DNA of 37,678 nt from Methanobacteriota archaeon (lineage in GTDB: Archaea; Thermoplasmatota; Poseidoniia; Poseidoniales; Thalassarchaeaceae). The translations under genes were made by a program, and so were the position numbers. Shown piece by piece: positions 18,601-24,590 of this stretch. Where the stretch lies: the NCBI GenBank assembly GCA_004195715.1, contig PSPX01000010.1:1-37678 (forward strand), in the 5' to 3' direction. The notes beneath the pieces are model-generated. The model searched no databases, had not been told where the DNA came from, and saw only the letters and a program-made list of their open reading frames with translations. Every line of letters begins with the position of its first letter. Position 1 is the first letter of the stretch.

Positions 18601-20601
18601 GATCCGCAGTTGCTGAGGGACGACCCCGAATCTTTCCTTCCGGATGGTTTCGGACCGGTCAATGTCATACTGCGGTTCGGTGAAAATCTGCCGCACGAGG
18701 GTTGCGAACTCCTAGATGACGACATGCTTAGGACATCTGGGGCATGGGATCCGTGTTCACAGATCCTCAACAGCGAGCATTTCCGCAAGGTGCTGCAGTT
18801 CAACGCGCAGGGATTCTACCTACTCGGGCGAACAAACCTCGTGGTGGATGATCAGATTGTCTACACCTCCGAGATTGACCAGACCACTGGCCAGCCTATC
18901 GACAAGCCAATGATAGTCACTGGCCAGTTGCTCGATGAACTGGGGGGCAACCTTTCGCACAGGGCCATCCGCATCGAGTATCAAATGCTCAACATGGAGA
19001 CAGGTAGCCAAGTCTGCATACCGGGCACCACAGACAACGACGGCTTCTTCGAAATCATCTGTCCGTTGTCGGGCGTCGAGGCTGGTCAAGCCATGGTGAC
19101 AATATCTTATGATCCCTACGAGAGTCTCGATAACTGGCGCTACAAGCCTACGAACATTACCAAGATCTTCCCTGTGTTCTCCAATTCGACAATGCTGCTG
19201 GAGGAAGTCGGTCCTTTCAGAACCGATGTGGACACCTACACCTTCGCCAACGGCTCTGTGTTCCCTGTACTTTACCTCAAGGAATCATTCCACGTCGAAG
19301 CCCTGCTCACACAGACCAACGGCAACCCGATTGGTGGCAAATGCCTCAATATCTACCTCGACCCACTGTTCAACACACGACCGATCGCCACCGCCACAAC
19401 GATGGACGGAACCGGCGAGGTAGAGTGGTTCTCGGGCGACCCCGAGGACAACCCCAGCAGACGAGGGGTCGAACCCAACGGCGAACAGTTGGAGGGCTTT
19501 AGGACAGTACGTGTGGCCTACGAGCCCGACAAGGAACTGCCGGGGGGATGCCGGGCCGAGACCACCCCAGTGGTCAATGGCTCCTACATGGACATCGAGG
19601 TCCTAGTGCGCAGCCGTGTAGATATCCTACTGAAGGACCACTGGGCAAGCTCGGTGGGCTACCAACCGGGGGACGATATCACAGGCGCCGTGACAATTTT
19701 GCGTGACCGACTCGACCTCTCGGTAGAAGGCGAGACGGTGATATTCACCTTCCAGTACTGGAATGGCACGGGCTGGATTACTGGCTTCCCTCCTGAGTAC
19801 GCCGTTACCAACGAACAGGGTACTGCCAACTTTACCTGGCCTGGAGAGGGCTATTCAGGAGAGAACGTGCCCGGTGAGATAGATTGCGCAGCCGGAGGGC
19901 CCTGTGTCCAGAACGGCAAATGGAGGGTGCTGGTACACTTCCAGGAATCGCCGTTCTACGTCGAGGAGTTCCTCAATAGCACTCCCACCATCAAACTCGG
20001 AGACGAACTGGTGAAGCAGCAGACCAGTTTCTTCACGGCCAGAGTTACAGTTGTGCTTCTCATCGCAGTATCGTTTGCGCTGCTCATCGGCGTAATCATG
20101 TATCGCAACTACGCTGAGCGCCGACGCATCGAGATCATCCGCGGCATACTGACCGACTCACTGATGTCACTCAAGGCCTCGAATGACTACATCCAGACCA
20201 TCTTCAACTGCTACAAGGACCTAGTGAGATTCTTCAGGTCCAGAGGAGCGATGAAGAAGGTCTACGAGACGACTAGGGAGTTCGAGGACGCAATCAGCTC
20301 AATGCTCGGAGGGATAGCGTCTCCGGAAGACCTTGACGAATTCTTCTCTATCTTTGAAGAGGCGCGATACTCCGATCACGAGATCGGTGCCGATCAGCGC
20401 GACAGGGCCATAGCAACCCTACAGTCGATCGTGAATCACCTGACCGCATCGTTGGGTGACTCGATGCTGAATAGGGCGTACTCGAATGAATCTGGCCTGT
20501 ATGGCACCATCACCAAGGCCGGCGAGTTCGTAGACTCTGAGGGCCAGATCCGTATCGCCGGTATTGACGAGGAAAACCAGAACGACGACTTCCGAATCTG
20601 A
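12610..20601 (+). CDS. Giant surface protein: thrombospondin type 3 arrays, cupredoxin domain, Ig-like repeats, DUF4129-like tail
   Basis: 2663 residues. Residues 17-34 form a hydrophobic export segment. Residues about 122-285 and 434-1292 are Asp-rich thrombospondin type 3 repeats (D-x-D-N-D-G-I/x-x-D), which bind Ca2+ and make a stiff rod. Between them, residues 317-398 form a type I copper domain with ligands H349, C383, H386 and M389; the C-x2-H-x2-M loop is of amicyanin/halocyanin type. Residues about 1295-2470 contain beta-rich Ig/carboxypeptidase-regulatory-like modules (repeated TDNDGFF, TDHNGVFSV turns) with many N-x-S/T sequons. A membrane helix at 2479-2498 is followed by basic residues and about 165 cytoplasmic residues whose YKDLVRFFRSRG and TTREFEDAI segments resemble DUF4129. 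Likely a cell-envelope adhesin or sensor. It is transcribed alone. ATG 12628 is an alternative start. Confidence 0.88.
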   Translation: MDENKVMIGDRKRRNSAIAVVMLMLLSSQMYNLLNFEDEDPEESVWGAVPHRTAYQQMNQASGPMSGDSQGQPATEFSFDQVSFTDPSYHDPASFYGQVSNPAALNLDAGYGFFLEETQTEDHDNDGIDDLHDLDDDNDGIVDLIERFDGCYGTDPFDHDNDGTLDEFDWDDDNDGILEGPIDYSQGADPKNVSADRFVDPDTVHPWTGTPVGIGYRVDQNPMDHDNDGITDDDTDGTGPDSFDEDDDNDGRIDQFKWPCDFDGDGFQDYFDLDDDGDGVLDLWDEHPWDSTMTRNVTSTAPLWDEAKVWTAGATTHNVNIISTGYTPTDLNIKAGDTVVWTNTDTTDHTVTHDGPAFDSMMISPGASWSFTFTTAGTYNYSCMLHPLMTGTVTVTSSGTTTNTYSSFVGGVDYVQRELLWHPRNQTFDTIIDGDLDGDGIPNFIDPDNDNDGTPDSADTDDDNDGLMDMYDVDDDNDGIPDTCYQVDTNGDGVGDYPVPYTRIEIPGIDCELDYDRDLDDDRYRPIDQDYDLVWDWLDEDMGGSAMPDNPLGGPSINPDDIPFDLDNDGIPNEEDPFMMSTDDEVQTWNCPSLTNPNPVNSHENCVLMRKSYTGNNDWDGDGINNWEDVDDDNDGILDWLDIDEDCDFDDDNDLHLLNGSMFRDDGPNHLDTDIDGDGLPNDIDWDDDNDGLSDYYDPDDGNCGIVDSDQTDPFNSQYYSHSDGDPIDGSDDGDIYSHDVAHFFYWNQTWMFNPFSLDNNFVLDYNGYDNNNGTITNGKVPEMYWYVLMKWSPYNGDNYFDIDLDGDSLVNGIDTDQDGDGLPDWWDQDEGNDGVLDVDDIKMGGTFDDGTCGSSLVFAVLQGAVAEHACGLAYAWLYGYPLQSATRTQQTIYTAPYSTRPDYEFDEGAYNGSNSQGQWTCIKNCFWFDFFGNQDVGPSAAVTYNQIKNNRDLWIAYVGVNYGLFQWNSDGNANMFPDEVADLLNNDVDPDDDCGAPIAGNMNPQCMFNDTADLDDDFDGIYDHWDVDDDNDGIWDYFEVDVDDDWDDDASTEPDGSFFIGTNCEDNDDDGTDTDPDGDGWFQAVWDKGVLGQGLLHPKYYDVDNDNDGVPDGEDPDDDNNGLLDVAQELLCFTGEEQSPWDHDDDGVLDWADDDWDGDGLVNTLELASATPWITPWDHDNDGLRDDVDLDDDSDGMLDEDEVMLWPSRFNSESTNPWDHDDFGDGSGISNPSDPNTGPDARDQDDDADNRTDLDWDHLEEGWTSDNCTNGAESSDWDHDNDCIPDEDDKIPTRISMTVPEVLWLDNRFPAKFNGTVNWLDPILGVFMPASDLPVQVHIEWSRNGTSAVETVNVLTNQDGDFVVGQFLFPEDIHVGDNTTYVVYAEVTEMFVHDGSTTEPVPVEVRANTTIDYVAWTYFRSDEQPLFVDFKVHYTADWERGIFGNRLSHAPVSFTISGGIFGNHTHPTVFDGYGYGHRADVGGWVSLTFVQTSGSQGVWKQVRWNSTMDNGVGKVPGGYQEIVWDNFSKAHNVIGRYNYTNTSLPIGDYAFVGYSRPDLGAEWPWPFLEGDNTDSFAIRSMHRMYVEADIITPSIRPVYFWDSTQFTGSSFGAWRALFHTPSLANAGIDYADASLGKPYAMQWDGTPGGLTGQAATLRPFLNSNGTHWFISMQNGGDFNVPPCGPVDPLDPDSAIRCEIVPEMFTGEEFRVIGTVWNRTMTAWPHDPMALQIDVDHNGVFAGSQETGFARVPQMVNGEATFDYNWTWYSQYSAGVFGIRADFTNSNYYFTGNQTAVLAPTGAYANVSVIGTTDFQLNNIPRLYRGQNTTIEARLIDNAYQPVRDAPVNFTWSADGTNDLAVTDHNGVFSVNLTIDKQHELGNFTLSYSYPGDPIRQGSSSEIHLWVVSRTLVTLQSATSGAMSSGDIWEFSGQITDDNRTPDPTVFDAGQALDGCGDNGGEVLIIFEGTDFEDRTHRQIVEIACPSAGSIHHDITLDPQLLRDDPESFLPDGFGPVNVILRFGENLPHEGCELLDDDMLRTSGAWDPCSQILNSEHFRKVLQFNAQGFYLLGRTNLVVDDQIVYTSEIDQTTGQPIDKPMIVTGQLLDELGGNLSHRAIRIEYQMLNMETGSQVCIPGTTDNDGFFEIICPLSGVEAGQAMVTISYDPYESLDNWRYKPTNITKIFPVFSNSTMLLEEVGPFRTDVDTYTFANGSVFPVLYLKESFHVEALLTQTNGNPIGGKCLNIYLDPLFNTRPIATATTMDGTGEVEWFSGDPEDNPSRRGVEPNGEQLEGFRTVRVAYEPDKELPGGCRAETTPVVNGSYMDIEVLVRSRVDILLKDHWASSVGYQPGDDITGAVTILRDRLDLSVEGETVIFTFQYWNGTGWITGFPPEYAVTNEQGTANFTWPGEGYSGENVPGEIDCAAGGPCVQNGKWRVLVHFQESPFYVEEFLNSTPTIKLGDELVKQQTSFFTARVTVVLLIAVSFALLIGVIMYRNYAERRRIEIIRGILTDSLMSLKASNDYIQTIFNCYKDLVRFFRSRGAMKKVYETTREFEDAISSMLGGIASPEDLDEFFSIFEEARYSDHEIGADQRDRAIATLQSIVNHLTASLGDSMLNRAYSNESGLYGTITKAGEFVDSEGQIRIAGIDEENQNDDFRI
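12973..13464 (+). repeat. Thrombospondin type 3 repeat array 1 (coding)
   Basis: Imperfect Asp-rich coding repeats with the core D-x-D-N-D-G, reiterating a gacgacaacgacgg-like DNA word. About eight copies of the motif, each expected to coordinate Ca2+. Interrupted downstream by the cupredoxin domain. Confidence 0.8.
13909..16485 (+). repeat. Thrombospondin type 3 repeat array 2 (coding)
   Basis: Longer continuation of the Asp-rich Ca2+-binding repeats after the cupredoxin domain, with twenty or so D-x-D-G cores. It is broken up by non-repeat inserts, including a Cys-containing segment around 15150-15420. The DNA repetition creates long spurious antisense frames. Confidence 0.78.
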
Positions 20602-20648
20602 TTGGGTATTCTCGGGGTGCTGCCCCATTACTGAGAGGCACAGCCTTC

Positions 20649-20663
20649 CGCCCCTTTGGGGCG
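20649..20663 (+). terminator. Short GC hairpin after the giant gene
   Basis: CGCCCC-TTT-GGGGCG: a 6-bp perfect stem with 3-nt loop, 47 bp after the stop of the giant gene and 65 bp before rpl18e. No T-run follows, so it may be a processing or attenuation structure rather than a classical archaeal terminator. Confidence 0.4.
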
Positions 20664-20686
20664 CCCCGTAGCATTCATAACAGCGC

Positions 20687-20709
20687 CTCGGGTGGCCGCG
20701 CTACCCGAG
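20687..20709 (+). promoter_or_regulatory. Inverted repeat in the leader of the ribosomal protein operon
   Basis: CTCGGGT at 20687-20693 and ACCCGAG at 20703-20709 can form a 7-bp perfect stem with a 9-nt GC-rich loop, ending 18 bases before the ATG of rpl18e. Position suggests a role in translational control or as an operator; no known ribosomal-protein binding motif is recognised. Confidence 0.4.
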
Positions 20710-20727
20710 TAACGTCGAGGGAGTCAT

Positions 20728-21093
20728 ATGAGTATGAACACGAGAAAGACCAATCAGGCCTTGGTCACCTTAATCGGTGATCTCAAGGACCACAGCAGGT
20801 CGACCGGTTCTGCACTGTGGCGAGACGTCGCTGCCAGACTCGAGAAGAGTCGCAGCAACTGGGCCGAACCTAATCTGAGCCGCCTATCGCGACACGCCGC
20901 TAACGAGGATACCGTACTCGTTCCCGGCAAGTTGCTAGGAAGCGGTGATGTGTTGGGTAAGCCTAGCGTCGCCGCTTACAGTGTCAGTTCTGGAGCCCGC
21001 TCTAAGATAGAAGCAGCCGGCGGACGCGTCATGACAATCCGCGAATTGATGGATGAGAACCCGAAGGGGAAAGGGGTGAGGATACTTGGCTGA
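20728..21093 (+). CDS. rpl18e: Large-subunit ribosomal protein eL18
   Basis: 121 residues, the archaeal eL18 length. Family features include the N-terminal TRKTNQALVTLIGDLKDHS helix, LWRDVAARLEKSRSNWAEPNLSRL, a DTVLVPGKLLGSGDVLGKPSVAAYSVS strand-turn region and an AGGRVMTI end. It belongs to the 50S subunit and is found only in archaea and eukaryotes (as eL18), which anchors the window as archaeal. ATG 20728 is preceded by GAGGGAGT; ATG 20734 is an alternative. First gene of the conserved eL18-uL13-uS9-RpoN operon; its stop overlaps the uL13 start by 8 bp. Confidence 0.95.
   Translation: MSMNTRKTNQALVTLIGDLKDHSRSTGSALWRDVAARLEKSRSNWAEPNLSRLSRHAANEDTVLVPGKLLGSGDVLGKPSVAAYSVSSGARSKIEAAGGRVMTIRELMDENPKGKGVRILG
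21073..21081 (+). promoter_or_regulatory. Shine-Dalgarno site deciding the TTG start of uL13
   Basis: GGGGTGAGG lies 4 bases before TTG 21086, inside the last codons of rpl18e. It supports the non-ATG start and coupled translation. Confidence 0.6.
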
Positions 21094-21571
21094 GGCAGCA
21101 ACACTAGTCTACGACGCCACGGACAAGATCCTTGGCCGCCTAGCCAGCCTTGTGGCCAAGCAGTTGATGGCAGCCCGTAAGACGGGCCGCGAGCAACGCA
21201 TCATCATCTACAACGCAGAACACGCGGTTGTTTCAGGATCCAGAACGAGGGTGCTTGCCAACTACGGCAGCAAGTACAAGCTCAATCACGCTAGGAAGGG
21301 TCCATTCTACCCGAGGATGCCCGACCAGATACTCAAGAGGACAGTTCGCGGCATGCTGCCGTATCAGAAGAACAGCAGCGGGCGCGGCGCGTTACGCGAC
21401 CTCAGGGTGATGATTGGCAAACCCATTAACCTAACAGGCGACGATCTTCCCGACGGGCACGCGTTGGGTGACACAGTGCCTATCGACAGACCACTTCCAC
21501 TCAAGTTCGTCCGACTTGGTGAGATAAGCTCTTCACTGGGCGTCGATGCATCCCGATGGGAGGGCGAGTGA
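21086..21571 (+). CDS. rpl13: Large-subunit ribosomal protein uL13
   Basis: 161 residues with TTG start at 21086, supported by an upstream GGGGTGAGG; no ATG lies near the conserved N-terminus. Recognisable uL13 segments: [34 protein letters not shown], a [26 protein letters not shown] core, and a C-terminal [12 protein letters not shown] segment like archaeal proteins. uL13 is an early-assembling 50S protein. The start overlaps rpl18e by 8 bp (TTGGCTGA) and uS9 begins 1 bp after its stop, so translation is coupled along the operon. Confidence 0.95.
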   Translation: MAEAATLVYDATDKILGRLASLVAKQLMAARKTGREQRIIIYNAEHAVVSGSRTRVLANYGSKYKLNHARKGPFYPRMPDQILKRTVRGMLPYQKNSSGRGALRDLRVMIGKPINLTGDDLPDGHALGDTVPIDRPLPLKFVRLGEISSSLGVDASRWEGE

Positions 21572-21572
21572 C

Positions 21573-22016
21573 ATGGCCAAGAAGAAGCCGAAAGGAAAGA
21601 TCTCTGTCAACATGAGTGGCAAGCGCAAGACCGCTGTCGCCCGTGCCACCGTGCGAAAAGGCAAGGGACGCGTCCGAATCAATAGCAAGCCGATTCACAT
21701 TATCGAGCCTGAGCTTGCTCGTCGCAAGGCGTTGGAGCCTGTGCAAATCGCCGAGGCCATGAACCGCCTAGCAGACGCTGACGTTGTAGTAGAGGTTCAA
21801 GGCGGCGGCCAGATGGGACAAGTCGATGCAATCCGCACCGCCATCGCCCGAGGACTGGTAAAATGGAACGGTGGTGCTGAGGGCGATGATGAGGAATTGC
21901 GTGACGAGTATCTGAGGTTTGACCGCAGTCTGCTTGTCAATGACCCACGTCGTAAGGAGCCGAAGCATCAAATGGGACGCGGTGCTCGAAAGAAGTGGCA
22001 GAAGTCGTATAGGTGA
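21573..22016 (+). CDS. rps9: Small-subunit ribosomal protein uS9
   Basis: 147 residues from ATG 21573; the frame extends a little upstream, but this start follows the uL13 stop by 1 bp, is preceded by GGAGGGCGAGTGAC and gives the usual archaeal N-terminus. Hallmarks are [27 protein letters not shown] at the start and [20 protein letters not shown] at the end; the terminal Lys/Arg tail reaches the P-site tRNA in the 30S subunit. Third gene of the eL18-uL13-uS9-RpoN operon. Confidence 0.96.
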   Translation: MAKKKPKGKISVNMSGKRKTAVARATVRKGKGRVRINSKPIHIIEPELARRKALEPVQIAEAMNRLADADVVVEVQGGGQMGQVDAIRTAIARGLVKWNGGAEGDDEELRDEYLRFDRSLLVNDPRRKEPKHQMGRGARKKWQKSYR

Positions 22017-22017
22017 T
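22011..22017 (+). promoter_or_regulatory. Shine-Dalgarno site of rpoN
   Basis: AGGTGAT overlaps the stop of rps9 and lies 6 bases before ATG 22024, fixing that start in a frame that otherwise extends about 100 bases upstream. Confidence 0.6.
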
Positions 22018-22023
22018 GATAGA

Positions 22024-22233
22024 ATGTTGATTCCGGTAAAGTGTTGGAGTTGCGGCAAGGTGATTGCCCACGTCTATGAGCAGTACAAGCAGGCAGTCGA
22101 GAGCGGCGAGGATGCTCAGAGCACCCTTGAGGATCTAGGTATCAAGAGATACTGCTGCAGGAGGATGTTCGTGGGTCACGTAGACCTCCTCGATGAGATA
22201 TCCCCGTTCAGCATCGCCAGAGATCAACTATAG
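22024..22233 (+). CDS. rpoN: DNA-directed RNA polymerase subunit N (Rpb10 homologue)
   Basis: 69 residues, the usual size. Begins MLIPVKCWSCGKVIAHVYEQY, with the N-terminal C-x2-C pair, followed by KRYCCRRMFVGHVDLLDEI with the adjacent Cys pair; the four Cys bind the structural Zn2+ of the archaeal/eukaryotic Rpb10 fold. This small subunit joins RpoD and RpoL in the assembly platform of archaeal RNA polymerase. The start is set by the AGGTGAT site 6 bases upstream. The gene closes the eL18-uL13-uS9-RpoN operon; tRNA-Pro follows 47 bp later. Confidence 0.96.
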   Translation: MLIPVKCWSCGKVIAHVYEQYKQAVESGEDAQSTLEDLGIKRYCCRRMFVGHVDLLDEISPFSIARDQL

Positions 22234-22280
22234 TATCCGACAGGGCTTTGACCAATTCCTCCTTCGCTATGAGAGCCCAA

Positions 22281-22358
22281 GGGCCTGTAGGTTAGTTTGG
22301 CCTATACTTCGCGGCTGGGGGTCGCGCGACCCAGGTTCAAATCCTGGCAGGCCCACCA
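22281..22358 (+). tRNA. tRNA-Pro (anticodon GGG), CCA encoded
   Basis: Complete cloverleaf on the plus strand. Acceptor stem 22281-22287 pairs with 22348-22354; discriminator A at 22355 and CCA at 22356-22358 are in the DNA. The D arm has a U13/U22 mismatch; the anticodon stem CGCGG pairs with TCGCG (one G-U pair); anticodon GGG is at 22317-22319; the T arm is CCAGG-TTCAAAT-CCTGG. No intron. It would read CCC and CCU codons. Confidence 0.93.
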
Positions 22359-22392
22359 CTTTCACTCCAATTCCACTCATGTTGTCTAAAAA

Positions 22393-22413
22393 TAGGAGCC
22401 CGTAGGGCTCCTA
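22393..22413 (+). terminator. Perfect 9-bp hairpin between tRNA-Pro and ligA
   Basis: TAGGAGCCC-GTA-GGGCTCCTA, flanked by A-runs, 34 bp downstream of the tRNA and 38 bp before the ligA start. Its placement suggests a 3'-end or processing signal for the tRNA transcript, or a leader structure of ligA. Confidence 0.45.
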
Positions 22414-22451
22414 AACCGCAAGTTGAAGGCACTAGGCCACCTTCGGGTATC

Positions 22452-24590
22452 ATGGCAGCGGAGCGGCCTAGCGAGGGCGGCGAGCAGACGCTCGTGGATT
22501 GGCTGGTCGAGCAGATAGCACATCACTCGCACCTTTACTACAACGAGGCTAGCCCTGAGATAACGGACGCCGAGTTCGACAAGCTCTGGAACGAATTGAG
22601 CAGACTGGCCCCTGAGCACCCTCAACTGAAGAAGGTCGGCTCGGACCCCCCTCCCGGCTCTGTCAAGGTGGAGCACCTGTTCGCGATGCGCAGTCTCAAC
22701 AAGTCGAGCACCGAGGAAGAGGTCACGCACTTCGTCGCTGAGACCACCGCTCAGAGCCGCAGGTTCGTGTGCCAGCCCAAGTTGGACGGCTCCGCGCTGT
22801 CACTGGAGTATCGTAGGGGCCGCTTGGTCAGAGCAGCTACCAGGGGCAGCGGGACTCGCGGCGAGGACGTAACAGCAAACGCCCGCAGGATCCCGAACGT
22901 CCCGGAATCCCTCAACTGGGATGGCGACTGTCACGTCAGAGGGGAGGTGGTAATGCCGCTGCAGACTTTCAGGGAAAGCTACGCCGAGGTAGCGCCGAAT
23001 CCTAGGAACCTTGCTGCCGGCTCACTCAGACAGAAGCACGTCGAGGCTGGCAAGGGCAGAGCCGAGGACCTCGTCTTTCGCGCTTACGGCGCTGAGTTCC
23101 CAACTATCAGCTCAAGGCACCCCGACAGTCCCGAGCCACCAGTGTTCGAGTACGATTCCGAGGTTATTTCATGGTTGCAGACGGAAGGCATCGAGGTGGC
23201 CGGGAACGAGGTCGTAGGTGGCTCCGACGATGAATCAACCAGTGCGGCGATAATGTCGGTTGTGCAGAGGTGGACCGAGGACAGGGACGCCGTTGATTGG
23301 GAGATTGATGGCGTCGTTATCAAACTCGACAGGCTGGTCAAGCGCGAACTCCTCGGCATGACCGCGCACCACCCACGTTGGGCCCTAGCCTGGAAGTTTC
23401 CTCCAGAGGAGGCTACCACCGTGCTCATGGGTGTCGAATGGCAGACCGGGAGGACAGGGAACGTGACCCCTGTCTCTAGAGTGGCTCCAGTAAGGGTATC
23501 GGGAGTGACTGTGGAGAACACCACTCTGCACAACAAGGGCGAGGTGGAGCGACTCGAGATTATGGTCGCAGACAAAGTCAGGGTGGTTCGCAGAGGAGAT
23601 GTCATCCCCAAAATCGTGGAAGTGCTCGGACCTGCGAGCGTTACCGATATCGAAGGACGGCGGCACTCTGACGGAAACCCGTTCACAGAGACCCTGCCTG
23701 AGCGCCAACCCGTCACTATTCCCGTCGAGTGTCCGCGCTGCGCAACTCCGCTGATTGAGGATGGGGCCTTCATCCGATGCACAAACCTCGATTGCCCATC
23801 AAGACTAGAGAGGACAATTCTGTACTGGTGTAGGCACCTCGAGATGGACGGGATAGGTGAGAAACTGGCCGAACAACTCTGTGCCACCGGGCTCGTCAGG
23901 ACGTTGGCCGACCTGTACAAGCTCACCCATCAGGACATCGTGGGATTGGAAAGGATGGGAGATAGGTCAGCGAGTAACGTAATCGATGAATTGGAGGCCA
24001 GCCGGAGTATGACTCTCAGCACTTTCCTCGCAGCACTAGGCCTGCCGAGGATAGGACCTGAGATAGCCTCAGTCATCGCGACTGAGGTAGGCAGCCTCGA
24101 AGTTCTTCTCGAACTAGTCAAGAAGAAAGACGAGGAAGCGGGCATGGATGCTGATGATAAACCGAACAAGTACAACTCAGCGATTGACAGGCTCATTGCC
24201 ATCGAGAGGGTAGGAGAGACGGTCGCTAGACTCCTCCTCGATGGTCTGGACGCCCGTTCGACCATAGTGGGAGAACTCAGCCTAGAACTTGACATCACCG
24301 AGGAGTCGCCCAAGCAGGAGGATGGCCCACTGCTGGGCCAGACATTCTGCATCACCGGGGCCCTCAGTCGCCCGAGGAAAGAGGTCGCCCTGTCCATCAA
24401 GGCTGAGGGTGGTAAGGTGGTTTCGTCAGTATCTGGGAAGTTGGATTACCTAGTTGCAGGGGAATCTGCAGGTTCCAAACTCGACAAGGCTAACAGACTC
24501 GGTGTCGAGATCCTTTCTGAGGTCGAACTAGCCGAAATGATAGGGATGGATCATCCTGCTGAGCGCCAGAGTTCGCTGGGCGACTTCTAA
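22452..24590 (+). CDS. ligA: NAD-dependent DNA ligase LigA
   Basis: 712 residues, slightly longer than bacterial LigA (about 670). Domain Ia with the YYNEASPEITDAEFDKL NMN/NAD-binding Tyr pair; adenylation motif KLDG with catalytic K110; DWEIDGVVIK and WALAWKFPPEEA motifs (III-V); OB-fold with TGNVTPVSRVAPV; Zn finger with C427, C430, C443 and C448; helix-hairpin-helix region about 450-610; BRCT domain about 630-705 (LLGQTFCITGAL to LSEVELAEMIG). All functional elements are present, so it should seal nicks using NAD+. This is the bacterial replicative ligase; most archaea use ATP-dependent ligases, so the gene was probably acquired from bacteria. Whether an ATP-dependent ligase also exists cannot be seen. 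It overlaps the convergent PAC2 gene by 4 bp. Confidence 0.95.
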   Translation: MAAERPSEGGEQTLVDWLVEQIAHHSHLYYNEASPEITDAEFDKLWNELSRLAPEHPQLKKVGSDPPPGSVKVEHLFAMRSLNKSSTEEEVTHFVAETTAQSRRFVCQPKLDGSALSLEYRRGRLVRAATRGSGTRGEDVTANARRIPNVPESLNWDGDCHVRGEVVMPLQTFRESYAEVAPNPRNLAAGSLRQKHVEAGKGRAEDLVFRAYGAEFPTISSRHPDSPEPPVFEYDSEVISWLQTEGIEVAGNEVVGGSDDESTSAAIMSVVQRWTEDRDAVDWEIDGVVIKLDRLVKRELLGMTAHHPRWALAWKFPPEEATTVLMGVEWQTGRTGNVTPVSRVAPVRVSGVTVENTTLHNKGEVERLEIMVADKVRVVRRGDVIPKIVEVLGPASVTDIEGRRHSDGNPFTETLPERQPVTIPVECPRCATPLIEDGAFIRCTNLDCPSRLERTILYWCRHLEMDGIGEKLAEQLCATGLVRTLADLYKLTHQDIVGLERMGDRSASNVIDELEASRSMTLSTFLAALGLPRIGPEIASVIATEVGSLEVLLELVKKKDEEAGMDADDKPNKYNSAIDRLIAIERVGETVARLLLDGLDARSTIVGELSLELDITEESPKQEDGPLLGQTFCITGALSRPRKEVALSIKAEGGKVVSSVSGKLDYLVAGESAGSKLDKANRLGVEILSEVELAEMIGMDHPAERQSSLGDF

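Noticed and set aside
23084-23926. 280-codon antisense frame within ligA
   Set aside because: Ser/Thr-rich low-complexity translation opposite a fully conserved ligase; a shadow frame from codon bias.
22281-24590. Integrated element at tRNA-Pro carrying ligA
   Set aside because: No integrase, no repeated tRNA 3' end downstream, and the surrounding genes are ordinary chromosomal genes.
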